Of a stretch of 64,000 nucleotides of DNA, positions 1 through 7,787 are shown in pieces (the stretch's first letter is position 1; the number at the start of each line of letters is the position of its first letter). The stretch is from Microbispora rosea. GTDB taxonomy: Bacteria; Actinomycetota; Actinomycetes; Streptosporangiales; Streptosporangiaceae. The stretch is taken from contig NZ_FTNI01000005.1 of NCBI RefSeq assembly GCF_900156315.1, positions 264,167-328,166 on the forward strand, in the 5' to 3' direction. Made by a program: the position numbers and the translations under genes. A model generated the notes under the pieces. That model did not search any database and was not told the origin of the DNA. It worked only from the letters and a program-made list of their open reading frames with translations.

Positions 1-861
1 ATCGGCGTGAATCAGCTCAAGAAATGCCGCGGCCGCCGGAGACCGCCGGTTGTCCCAGATCAGGTGCTCCACCCGCGTGGGAGCATCGCGAAGACGAATG
101 ACACGCAGGTCGGCGAAGCGCGGCGCATAGGCGGCGGGAAGCATGCCCACGCCGAGGCCCTGCCGCACCAAATCGACCATGAGATCGGCGGACGACACCT
201 CGAAGGGGACCTCCCGCCGCACCCCTGCCGCCGCGAACGCCTCGTCCGACTGCGCCCGACCGGCCGCGCCGACACGGAAGTCGATGAACGGCTCGTCCGC
301 CAGCCCCCGCAGGTCCACCTCGGTCTCCGTCCGGTGATAATCGGGCGCGACCACCGCGACCAGTTCGCCCCCGCCGAGGCGGCGACTCTGGACGCCCTTG
401 GGTTCCGCACGCGCCGGCAGGCCGAGAAACGCGACGTCGACACCACCCTGCCGGACCCGCTCGATCAGCTCATCGCTGCCCGCCGCGGTGAGCGTGATGT
501 GCACCCCCGGATAACGCCGGCGATAGTCCCGTAAGGCGACCGGCAGGTTGACGGCCGTCACCGTGGGGATGGCGCCGACGGCGAGCCGTCCCCGGATCTC
601 CCCGGCGGAGGCCGCGACCTCGGCCCGCGCGCGATCCGCGGCCTCCAGACACTCCCGGGCCGCGCCGAGGAACGCCTCCCCGGCCGGCGTCAGCCGCACC
701 CGCCGGCTGGTCCGCTCGAACAGCCGCGCGCCCAGCTCCCGCTCCAGAGCGGCGACCTGATGACTGAGCGCCGACTGCACCACACGGCAGCGCTCGGCCG
801 CCCGGGTGAAGTTCCTGGTCTCTGCGACCGCCACGACATACCTCAGCTGCTGCAGCTCCAC
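1..861 (-). CDS. LysR-family transcriptional regulator (3' end outside window)
   Basis: Read on the minus strand from a GTG at 861 (VELQQLRYVV), this frame stays open to base 1, giving 287 codons of a family that is usually about 300 residues, so only the last few residues are missing. The N-terminal winged helix-turn-helix is clear (FTRAAERCRVVQSALSHQV, then LGARLFERTSRRVRLTPAG), followed by a periplasmic-binding-like effector domain. It diverges from the MFS exporter at 1046, the usual arrangement for a LysR activator and its target, so control of that exporter is inferred. The effector is unknown. The GTG start fits the family's conserved N-terminus; no strong ribosome-binding site is visible. 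Confidence 0.9.
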   Translation of the reverse strand, partial: MELQQLRYVVAVAETRNFTRAAERCRVVQSALSHQVAALERELGARLFERTSRRVRLTPAGEAFLGAARECLEAADRARAEVAASAGEIRGRLAVGAIPTVTAVNLPVALRDYRRRYPGVHITLTAAGSDELIERVRQGGVDVAFLGLPARAEPKGVQSRRLGGGELVAVVAPDYHRTETEVDLRGLADEPFIDFRVGAAGRAQSDEAFAAAGVRREVPFEVSSADLMVDLVRQGLGVGMLPAAYAPRFADLRVIRLRDAPTRVEHLIWDNRRSPAAAAFLELIHAD

Positions 862-1045
862 TCAACCATGATGAACCACGATCGATATCGATGAAAAGTA
901 TGTGTTGGACTCATCAATCGTTGATCGCGCACCCTTGATGGCGACGGCTCGACCACGCCCTCCACCACGCCCTCCACCGCCGGCTCCTTCCGTCGGCCGA
1001 GCCCGCATGCCGTCGGCGGACGATCAACCACCAGAAAGAACGCCA

Positions 1046-2281
1046 ATGATCACTCACGGCACACACCCGCATGCGACCGTAAGGTCATGGCTCGGCGTCG
1101 CGGCGATCACCGCCAGCCTCTTCGCCTTCCTCACGACCGAGCTGATGCCCGTCGGCCTGCTCACCCCGATGAGCACCAGCCTGCGCATATCCGTAGGCGC
1201 CGCCGGGCTGATGGTCACCCTGTACGGCGTCTCGGCAGGGCTCGGCGTGCCCTTCATCGTGGCATGGACCAGGCGCGTCAACCGGCGCGTCCTGCTGTCC
1301 ACGCTGCTGGCGATACTGACCCTGGGAAACACGATCACCGCGATCTCCCCGAACTATCCACTGGTCCTGACGACACGGCTCATCATGGGCTTCGCCAGCG
1401 GGGTGTTCTGGGCCATCGGCGTGAGCATGGCGATGCGCCTCGTCGCGGAACGCCACGCGAGCAGGGCGGCCGCGATCGTGATGTCCGGCATCTCGATCGC
1501 CGCCGTCGTCGGCATACCAGTGGGAACACTCCTGGAAAGCCTCACCGGCTGGCGAACCACCTTCCTGATCTGGGCCGGCCTCAGCGTGCTGGTGTTCCTC
1601 GCGGTCGTCACCGTCATCCCGTCGCTGCCGTCGACGAACGCGGTCTCGGTGCGGGAAGTCTTCGGCCTCCCGCTGAAGAACGTGCCGCTGCGCCTGGTGC
1701 TGTTCACCGTCGTGCTCTTCGTGCTCGGCCACTTCGGCGCGTACACGTTCGTACGCCCCTACCTGGAGCACAGCGCGGCCGCCACACCCTTCTTCATCAC
1801 CGCGGCGCTGATGGCCTACGGCGCGGGAGGCGCGGCGGGAAACTTCGTCGCCGGACACACGGTGACCAGAAACCCCAGGGGCAGCTTCATCGTCGGCTGC
1901 GCGGGACTCGTGACGTCCTTGCTGCTGCTGCTCACGATCGCTCACGGGCAGGCCGGGTCGATCATCGCGCTTGCTGTCTGGGGCGTTTCCTTCGGCGTCG
2001 TCCAGCTCTCCCAGATCACCATGACGCAGGCCGCCGCACCCGACACCTTCGAAGCCGCGATGTCACTCAACACCATGGCGTACAACACGTCCATCGCACT
2101 CGGCGCGCTGTTCGGCGGGCTGTTCGCCGATCACCTGGGCGTCACGAGCGTCGTCTGGTTCGGTGTGACGCTGACAGCGGCTTCGCTGCTCCTCACCGTC
2201 GGCACCCGCCGGAAGACCTCACGCGCTCTCCCCGGCGATACGCCGGCACCCACCCGCACGCAGCCGGCCGACCGGGCGTGA
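1046..2281 (+). CDS. MFS transporter, DHA1/AraJ-like drug or sugar efflux
   Basis: 411-residue major-facilitator protein with about 12 hydrophobic segments. The first helix carries the FLTTELMPVGLL signature typical of the AraJ/YdhP/Cmx branch of DHA1 exporters, and VAWTRRVNRR follows the second helix as the loop 2-3 motif. It probably exports a small hydrophobic compound by proton antiport; the substrate cannot be read from sequence. The frame is open upstream to 902, but the proline-rich leader looks non-coding, and the ATG at 1046 (MITHGTHPHATVRSW) fits family length, with a weak AGAAAG site before it. It is divergent from a LysR gene that probably controls it. Confidence 0.88.
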   Translation: MITHGTHPHATVRSWLGVAAITASLFAFLTTELMPVGLLTPMSTSLRISVGAAGLMVTLYGVSAGLGVPFIVAWTRRVNRRVLLSTLLAILTLGNTITAISPNYPLVLTTRLIMGFASGVFWAIGVSMAMRLVAERHASRAAAIVMSGISIAAVVGIPVGTLLESLTGWRTTFLIWAGLSVLVFLAVVTVIPSLPSTNAVSVREVFGLPLKNVPLRLVLFTVVLFVLGHFGAYTFVRPYLEHSAAATPFFITAALMAYGAGGAAGNFVAGHTVTRNPRGSFIVGCAGLVTSLLLLLTIAHGQAGSIIALAVWGVSFGVVQLSQITMTQAAAPDTFEAAMSLNTMAYNTSIALGALFGGLFADHLGVTSVVWFGVTLTAASLLLTVGTRRKTSRALPGDTPAPTRTQPADRA

Positions 2282-2316
2282 GCAGCCGAGGCGCGGGAAA
2301 TCCCCGGCGAGACCGA

Positions 2317-3276
2317 TCACGACTCGGCCGAGCGGTTCTCGGCGGGGGAGGACGCGCGCGCCGCTCTCCCGCCGAGAACGCGCCCGCCGACCCGCTGGCC
2401 GAGAAAGACAGCCGCGCGGTCCAGCGCCTCGTCCGCCTCGTCCAGCACGCCGGCGAACGACTGGAACACGTGCGGCACGCCGGCGGTGACGTCCAGGATG
2501 ACATCCACTCCGGCCGCCCGGGCGCGCGCGGCCAGGCGCGTGGAGTCGTCCAGCAGGAGCTCGTTGGTGCCCACCTGGAGCAGCATCGGAGGGAAACCCG
2601 TCAGATCGGCGAGGACGGCCGGGCTGAGGAGAGGCTGGTGCGGGTCGGCCCCGGCGAGATACATGACCCCGGTGCGCTCGACGGCCTCGCGGGTGAAAAT
2701 CGGGTCCACGCCTTCCTTGGTATCCATGCTCTCGCCCGTCCGCGTGGCATCCAGCCCCGGGGAGAACGCCACGACCGCGGCGGGCAACGGAAGACCAGCG
2801 TCGCGCGCGGCGAGACAGGTGGTGACCGCGAGGCCGCCGCCGGCGGACTCCCCGGCGAACGCGACGGCCGACGGGTCCACGCCGCTGTCGAGAAGAGCGC
2901 GGTAGGCGCCCACGGTGTCTTCGATCGCGGCGGGGAACGGATGCTCGGGGGCAAGCCGGTAGTCCACCGAGTAGGCCTCGAAGCCGGTCCTGGCCACCAG
3001 GTTTCCCGTCAGCGACAGGGCGGTCTCGGGGGATCCGTAAACCCAGCCGCCGCCGTGGAAGTACAGGATCGTCCCGGCGCGGCGCCCGTTGTCCGGCTCG
3101 ACATGCAGAGCGGGCCGGCCGCCGAGCGTCGTCCGCGTCAGGCGAAGGGCGTCAGGCACGATCATCTGCGTCATCAGCGCCTCGAAGCCCGCTCGGAGCG
3201 CCTCGACCGACCGTGGGCCCTCGGGCTGTGGCTGCCGCAGCAACGCGTCGACTCGGGCGCGCTGTTCCTTGCTCAT
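2317..3276 (-). CDS. Alpha/beta hydrolase, HSL family (esterase/lipase)
   Basis: 319 residues. The HSL (alpha/beta hydrolase fold-3) hallmarks are all present: oxyanion HGGGW near residues 74-78, nucleophile elbow GESAGG with Ser about 144, an acidic residue in LLLDDSTRLA, and the catalytic His in VPHVF. It is expected to hydrolyse short-chain esters in the cytoplasm. The start at 3276 (MSKEQRARV) is preferred over an in-frame ATG at 3324, which would overlap the divergent MarR gene. The shared 41-bp interval with that MarR gene contains a 12-bp palindrome, so MarR control is likely. A second HSL domain gene lies on the other side of MarR. Confidence 0.88.
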   Translation of the reverse strand: MSKEQRARVDALLRQPQPEGPRSVEALRAGFEALMTQMIVPDALRLTRTTLGGRPALHVEPDNGRRAGTILYFHGGGWVYGSPETALSLTGNLVARTGFEAYSVDYRLAPEHPFPAAIEDTVGAYRALLDSGVDPSAVAFAGESAGGGLAVTTCLAARDAGLPLPAAVVAFSPGLDATRTGESMDTKEGVDPIFTREAVERTGVMYLAGADPHQPLLSPAVLADLTGFPPMLLQVGTNELLLDDSTRLAARARAAGVDVILDVTAGVPHVFQSFAGVLDEADEALDRAAVFLGQRVGGRVLGGRAARASSPAENRSAES

Positions 3277-3304
3277 GCGTACTCCCGCCGTAAGTAGATT
3301 CCCG

Positions 3305-3324
3305 TACACTATATGCCATGGCAT
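3305..3324 (+). promoter_or_regulatory. -10 box plus 12-bp palindrome at the MarR start
   Basis: TACACT at 3305-3310 sits 7 nt before the ATG at 3318, the geometry of a leaderless actinobacterial transcript; no Shine-Dalgarno sequence is visible. A perfect 12-bp palindrome, ATGCCATGGCAT, spans 3313-3324 and includes the start codon. It could be a MarR autoregulatory site or could arise by chance from the ATGG start context. Confidence 0.45.
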
Positions 3325-3794
3325 CTAAATGGAGCGGGGAGGCAGCCGGCCTCCAGAGCTTCTTCGCCGATCTCGTCCGATGCGAGACGCGCCTGTACAA
3401 CGCCCTCAACGACCGTCTACGTGAACGGCACGGCATCGTCACCTCCCAGTTCGAGGCGCTGCGCTACCTGCGCGACCACCCCGGATCCCGCGTGGCGGAC
3501 CTCGCCGCCGAATTCGCCATCGGCATCGGCGCGACCAGCAAGGGCATCGACCGCCTCGAAAAACACGGATGGGCCGTCCGCCGCCCGAACCCGGCCGATC
3601 GCCGATCCTCCCTGCTGGCCCTGACCGACGACGGCTCGCAACTCGTCGACGCGGCGGAGACGACCGTCACCGACGCATTGGCCGAGCTGATCGGAGACAC
3701 ACTCGACGGTCCCCCCGGGGCGGCCACCCGGCAGGTCGTCTCCACGCTGCGCTCCCTGCTCGAACGCGACCAGGTCGGCATGCCCACAGGCTGA
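3318..3794 (+). CDS. MarR-family transcriptional regulator
   Basis: 158 residues with the typical MarR layout: N-terminal dimerisation helix, winged helix (HGIVTSQFEALRYLRDHPGSRVADLAAEF, then GIGATSKGIDRLEKHGWAVRR), and wing with NPADRRSSLLALTDDG. It probably represses itself and the divergent HSL hydrolase in response to a small phenolic or lipophilic ligand; that is family knowledge plus gene order. No Shine-Dalgarno sequence is visible, but a TACACT -10-like box lies 7 nt before the ATG. Confidence 0.88.
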   Translation: MASKWSGEAAGLQSFFADLVRCETRLYNALNDRLRERHGIVTSQFEALRYLRDHPGSRVADLAAEFAIGIGATSKGIDRLEKHGWAVRRPNPADRRSSLLALTDDGSQLVDAAETTVTDALAELIGDTLDGPPGAATRQVVSTLRSLLERDQVGMPTG

Positions 3795-3811
3795 CCGCGA
3801 GAGACGTGAGC

Positions 3812-3857
3812 CCCGAGGCGACCGCCCCAACCGCGAAGCCCGGGCGGTTCCCTCGGG
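3812..3857. terminator. Bidirectional hairpin between convergent genes
   Basis: CCCGAGG (3812-3818) and CCGCCC (3822-3827) pair with GGGCGG (3842-3847) and CCTCGGG (3851-3857), giving a two-part GC-rich stem between the convergent MarR and fusion hydrolase genes. There is no T-tract, as is usual for actinomycete terminators. Confidence 0.6.
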
Positions 3858-3912
3858 ACGGGACGCTCAGCCGGTTGTTCCGCTCGCGCGATCAGAGGCG
3901 TCTACGGATGCA

Positions 3913-5268
3913 TCAGCACCCCCTCCGGCCCCTCGCCCGGGATCCCGCCACCCAGTCCGCGAGGCGGCGCAGGAACGTCATGGCGACGGCAGGCGGATCC
4001 TGTGCCATCACGCTCGCGTGGAAGGCGTGCGGCATGCCCTCGTACAGGTCGAGGGTCACCTCGGCACCGGCGGCCGAGGCGGCTGCCGCGAAACGCCGCG
4101 TGTCGTCCAGCAGCACCTCCGCGGTCCCGGCCACGAGCAGGAGCGGGGGCAGGCCACTCAGGTCGCCGTGCAGCGGAGACTGAGGAGCCTGATCGGCAGG
4201 AGCTCCGGCCAGATACTGAGCGGTGACGTGTTCGGCGACCCGGCGACTGATCACATCCCGGCCGTCGTCGACGTCCAGGGAGCGGCTGGACAGGGTCAGA
4301 TCGGTCAGCGGGGAAATCGCCACGGCAGCACCGGGGAGGGGATCGCCCGCTTCCTTCAGCGCAAGCAACGCCGACAGGACGAGCGTGCCGCCCGACGACT
4401 CGCCGCACACGATGACGCGATCGGACGGAACCCCCTGCTCCAGCAAGCTCCGATACACGGCCACCACGTCGTCCAGGGCGGCGGGATAGGGATGGACAGG
4501 GGCCAGACGCTGCTCCACCTTGAACGCGGGACGCCGGGTGGCCTCGGACAGGCGGCAGGCCATGAGCGGCTCCAGCGCCGGCTGGGTGTGCTCGAAACCG
4601 CCTCCGTGCACGTACAGCGTGACGCCGTCCCCGGTGGCCGACCCTCCCGCGGCGCTCACCCACACTCCCGGAACGCCTCCGGTGTGAGCAAGCGCTGGTG
4701 TCACGTCGGCGCCGAGCGCCGGAGCACCGGCGAGCAGGGACCTGATCGCGGCCATCACGGCCGCACGATCGTCTGAGGTGGCGGGGACCAGCGTGGCGTC
4801 CAGACGATCCGCGTGCAGCGGGGGAGAGGCGCCTTCCGGCAGGTCCGGGAAGGACACGGAGCGCGGAGTCAACGCGACGACCGGCAGGACGCGGCCGGAC
4901 CGCGCCTGATAGTCCGCCCAGCCGGAGTCGGCCTCCACGGCGCGGGCGAACAGCCGCTCGCGTTCCTCGCCCTCCAGAACGGCGGCCTCGGCCTCGACCG
5001 TGAAGACCCCGGTCTCCACGGTGACGCGGGGATCGGCACGCAGATTGTGATACCAGGCCGGGTGGTGCGGCGCGCCGCCGGCCGAGGCGATGACCAGCAT
5101 GCGGCCCCCCTCATCATTCAGGTAGCCCAGGGGAACCGTGCGACGGACTCCCGAACGGGCGCCGGTGGTGGTCAGGAGGAGCAGCCTGGCCCCCTCGAAA
5201 GGGCCGCCCACCTTTCCCCGATTGGCGCGGAACTCCTGGATGATCTGCTGATTGAAGTCGTACGGCAT
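3913..5268 (-). CDS. Fused F420-type (Ddn-like) nitroreductase and HSL alpha/beta hydrolase
   Basis: One uninterrupted 451-codon frame with two domains. Residues 1-135 match the deazaflavin-dependent nitroreductase (DUF385/Ddn) family: FNQQIIQEFRANRGKVGG, LLLLTTTGARSG, GGAPHHPAWYHNL, then WADYQARSGRVLPVVAL. Residues about 150-451 are an HSL-family hydrolase with HGGGF (221-225), GESSGG (Ser about 291), LLDD and PHAFHA supplying the oxyanion hole and catalytic triad. A 15-residue linker joins them with no start-like signal. The reaction is unknown; an F420H2-dependent reduction coupled to ester cleavage on one substrate is an inference. The ATG at 5268 gives the canonical Ddn N-terminus. Confidence 0.85.
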   Translation of the reverse strand: MPYDFNQQIIQEFRANRGKVGGPFEGARLLLLTTTGARSGVRRTVPLGYLNDEGGRMLVIASAGGAPHHPAWYHNLRADPRVTVETGVFTVEAEAAVLEGEERERLFARAVEADSGWADYQARSGRVLPVVALTPRSVSFPDLPEGASPPLHADRLDATLVPATSDDRAAVMAAIRSLLAGAPALGADVTPALAHTGGVPGVWVSAAGGSATGDGVTLYVHGGGFEHTQPALEPLMACRLSEATRRPAFKVEQRLAPVHPYPAALDDVVAVYRSLLEQGVPSDRVIVCGESSGGTLVLSALLALKEAGDPLPGAAVAISPLTDLTLSSRSLDVDDGRDVISRRVAEHVTAQYLAGAPADQAPQSPLHGDLSGLPPLLLVAGTAEVLLDDTRRFAAAASAAGAEVTLDLYEGMPHAFHASVMAQDPPAVAMTFLRRLADWVAGSRARGRRGC

Positions 5269-5667
5269 TCTCTGCTTTCTTGATCAGGGCTTGCTCGGTC
5301 AGGGCATGGCGAATCGACCGCCTCGCCACATGAGGGCAGGCGGTTGTGAAGGAATAGCGGAAACGCGCGCGGCGGCAAAGGGGCGGCATGACGGCGATTT
5401 CGCCGACACCGCGGGCCGCGCCGATACGCGGGAGGAAGAATTCAGATCACGAGGTCCAAATCGCGGCGGGCCTCGCGCCCGCCCGGCCCTCACGCCGTGG
5501 CCGGGTGCCTCACTCGCTTGTGGCCCATGGCCGACCCGGCAGTCACGGCGCTCACGCTATCGCCACCTCAGGAACGCGGCAACACCGCATCTGTACCCAT
5601 TTATGACATCGCGGTCCCGTCCTGGACTGTCTGTGATACGTTCGCCGACACCGCGCGCCGCCGCGAA
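5269..5667. other. Intergenic region, no supported gene
   Basis: About 400 bp between the start of the fusion gene and the leader region of the next hydrolase. Open frames here lack codon bias or recognisable protein sequence. It should contain the promoter for the leader at 5.67 kb; no clear -35/-10 pair could be assigned. Confidence 0.5.
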
Positions 5668-5669
5668 CC

Positions 5670-5753
5670 GAGGAGGTGAGACCGATCAACGCTGTGACAG
5701 GTCGGGACTCCCTCCTTCGCATGGCCTAGGGGAGTGCCCGCAGCAGGCATCCC
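5670..5753 (+). promoter_or_regulatory. Leader-peptide-like region with attenuator hairpin
   Basis: A strong Shine-Dalgarno run, GAGGAGGTGAGACC (from 5670), is followed by a 15-codon frame at 5685-5729 beginning with ATC, or GTG at 5694, and reading (I)NAVTGRDSLLRMA, then TAG. A hairpin follows at 5730-5753: GGGAGTGCC pairs with GGCATCCC with one bulged G. GAAAGG (5754-5759) then lies before the hydrolase start at 5771. The same order and very similar sequence precede rox at 56.3 kb. An ATC start is unusual, so the leader may be decayed or start at GTG. Confidence 0.5.
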
Positions 5754-5770
5754 GAAAGGCGTGAAACGCT

Positions 5771-6502
5771 GTGCGCTTCATTTCCCAGACGTCGTCCGAC
5801 GGCGTCACCGAACAACTCTTCATCCTCGGTGAGATCCCCGGTGTGCTCTGGACACCGGAAAACACCGCAGGCGCCCGTCCTCTCATCCTGATGGGCCACG
5901 GTGGCGGCAGGCACAAGAAGGACCCCGACGTCGTGGCCCGCGCGCGCCGCTTCGTCACCGGGGGAGGCTTCGCGGTCGCCGCCGTGGACGTCCCCGGCCA
6001 CGGTGACCGCCCCAAGGACGAGAGGTACGACAGGATCGCGACCGAGAACCAGGCCCGTGTCACGGCAGGGGAGGAGCCGGCTCCGCTGATCGCCGCTTTT
6101 CAGGCACTCGTGGCTCGCCAGACCGTCCCGGAATGGCGGACGGTGCTGCGGGAGCTCCAGCGACTCGAGCACGTCGGCGCCGGGCCGGTGGGCTACTGGG
6201 GCGTGTCGTTGGGGTGCGGTCTCGGCGTTCCGTTCGTCGCCGCCGAACCCCGGGTCCGCGCGGCGGTGCTGGGCCTGGGCGGGGCCCTGGCATCGGCCGA
6301 GGCCGCCGCGCGGATCACCGTCCCGGTGCGGTTCCTGCTGCAGTGGGACGACGAACGGGTGCCGAGGGCCCAGGGGCTGGCGCTGTTCGACGCCTTGGCC
6401 TCAGCCGGCAAGACGCTGCACGCCAACCCCGGCAGGCATGGGGAGCTTCCCGCGTTCGAGGCCGACAGCTCGCTGCGCTTCTTCCAGCGGCACCTTTGTT
6501 GA
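5771..6502 (+). CDS. Alpha/beta hydrolase (dienelactone-hydrolase-like)
   Basis: 243 residues with a GTG start (VRFISQTSSDG). The alpha/beta fold features are LILMGHGGGRHKKD for the oxyanion loop, GYWGVSLGCG as nucleophile elbow with Ser in GVSLG, an acid in LLQWDDERVP, and His in NPGRHGELP. Substrate unknown. The gene is monocistronic and is preceded by a leader/hairpin module resembling that of the rifampin monooxygenase gene, which suggests expression linked to translation or antibiotic stress (inference). The GAAAGG site lies 11 nt before the GTG, somewhat distant. Confidence 0.82.
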   Translation: MRFISQTSSDGVTEQLFILGEIPGVLWTPENTAGARPLILMGHGGGRHKKDPDVVARARRFVTGGGFAVAAVDVPGHGDRPKDERYDRIATENQARVTAGEEPAPLIAAFQALVARQTVPEWRTVLRELQRLEHVGAGPVGYWGVSLGCGLGVPFVAAEPRVRAAVLGLGGALASAEAAARITVPVRFLLQWDDERVPRAQGLALFDALASAGKTLHANPGRHGELPAFEADSSLRFFQRHLC

Positions 6503-6963
6503 GGCCGTCGCCACGTCACGGGTGAGCCGGGCCGGTGTGCGGGGGAGCGCGACGTGCGGCTCTCCGGTCATCTGTCGTCGCCGACCACGGACAGGGCCGT
6601 GCGGAGCCGGTCGCCGAGCTCGACGGCCTGCTGCGCCGACCAGGGGATCACCCCGTTCTCGGTCATCAGAGCGTGGTGCTGAGGGATGCATGCTCATGGC
6701 CGCCACCGTAGGTGGCGCTGAGGCTGATCGGCGAATGTCCGGTCACCGACGGAAAGAGCGGACATTGCGTCCTATACAAGACAGAATTCACCTTCTGTCC
6801 GGTATGGGACTTAATAGGGGCTTTTGTCGTACCTAGGGAAGGGTGGACGCCCGGCGGTGACGGCCACATGCGAGATCCTGGGACCCGGGTGTCGAGAATG
6901 CGGCACCGGCTCCGTCCCAGGTCTGCGGGCGGCCATGACGGGCCGCGACAAAGGAGGATCACC
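6503..6963. other. Intergenic region with possible gene fragment
   Basis: 460 bp with no convincing full gene. On the minus strand a 32-codon frame (6568-6666, MTENGVIPWSAQQAVELGDR...) has coding-like composition but lacks a ribosome-binding site and homology I recognise; it may be a remnant. The AT-richer stretch 6765-6835 is a plausible promoter region for the VOC gene at 6964. Confidence 0.4.
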
Positions 6964-7404
6964 ATGACGATTCAGCGGATGGACAACGTCGGCATCGTGG
7001 TCGACGACCTGGAGGCCGCCATTGCGTTCTTCGTGGAACTCGGCATGGAGCTGGAGGGAAAGGCGCTGATCGAGGGCCCTTGGGCGGCACGTCTCGTCGG
7101 GCTCGACGACCAGCGAGTCGACATCGCGATGATGCGGACCCCGGACGGCCACGGGCGGATCGAGTTGGCGAAGTACCACACGCCGGCGGCGATCGGCGGC
7201 GTGCCGGAGGACGCCCCGGCGAACACGCTGGGCATTCGCCGCATCATGTTCGCCGTCGACGACATGGACGAGGTCATCGCGCGCCTGCGCACCCACGGCG
7301 CCGAACTCGTCGGCAAGGTGGTGCAGTACGAGGACGCGTACCGGCTCTGCTACATCCGCGGGCCCGAGGGAATCGTCGTCGCGCTGGCCGAGGAGGTCGG
7401 CTGA
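6964..7404 (+). CDS. VOC-family (glyoxalase/bleomycin-resistance fold) protein
   Basis: 146 residues. The start is fixed by an excellent Shine-Dalgarno sequence, AAAGGAGGATCACC, directly before ATG 6964. The sequence MDNVGIVVDDLEAAIAFFVELGMELEG, then later RRIMFAVDDMDEVIARLRTHGAELVG, shows the paired beta-alpha-beta-beta-beta modules of the vicinal oxygen chelate superfamily, ending with an RGPEGIVVALAEE strand that supplies a metal-binding Glu. These proteins isomerise or bind small molecules; the specific activity is unknown. No operon partner. Confidence 0.85.
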   Translation: MTIQRMDNVGIVVDDLEAAIAFFVELGMELEGKALIEGPWAARLVGLDDQRVDIAMMRTPDGHGRIELAKYHTPAAIGGVPEDAPANTLGIRRIMFAVDDMDEVIARLRTHGAELVGKVVQYEDAYRLCYIRGPEGIVVALAEEVG

Positions 7405-7745
7405 CGGTCTCGTCGTGGAGACGGCGTATGCGCACATCGAAGGGCGTTCCGAAAACCTGCCGACCGCCCCCTCTCCACACCTTCCGCCATTGCTCGATAA
7501 TGAACATTATGTCAAGTTAGCTGTCCCGGCCACTCCTCCCGCCGGTCCGCTGCCCGTGTACGACCGGACGGCTCCCTCCGAGTGCGACCCTGCCACGGCG
7601 CTCGCGCACTCGACATTGAGCGACTCGGGACCGGACCGGTCGTACGCGGGCAACGGACCGGCGGGTGTGGCGCGTGAAGGCATCGGGTCCGTACGGCGCG
7701 CTCGGCGGCTGATCGGCGGGTCCCCCGCCCGCGGGTGTGGCCGAT
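7405..7745. other. Intergenic region with AT-rich 14-bp palindrome
   Basis: About 340 bp without a supported gene between two converging units. The notable element is ATAATG-AA-CATTAT at 7497-7510, a perfect inverted repeat in an AT-rich island, looking like a MarR/TetR-type operator or a promoter with no obvious downstream gene. Confidence 0.45.
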
Positions 7746-7772
7746 CGGCCGATCACCGACGGTGATCGGCCG
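7746..7772 (-). terminator. Terminator of sigma/ABC operon
   Basis: CGGCCGATCACC and GGTGATCGGCCG form a perfect 12-bp stem with a GAC loop, beginning 16 nt beyond the stop codon of the ABC ATPase gene. No T-tract, as usual in actinomycetes. Confidence 0.75.
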
Positions 7773-7787
7773 CCTCTCCCCCGCTGT

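Noticed and set aside
7..534. Open plus-strand frame across the LysR region
   Set aside because: Arg/Pro/His-rich, no ribosome-binding site, and the antisense frame encodes an unmistakable LysR protein.
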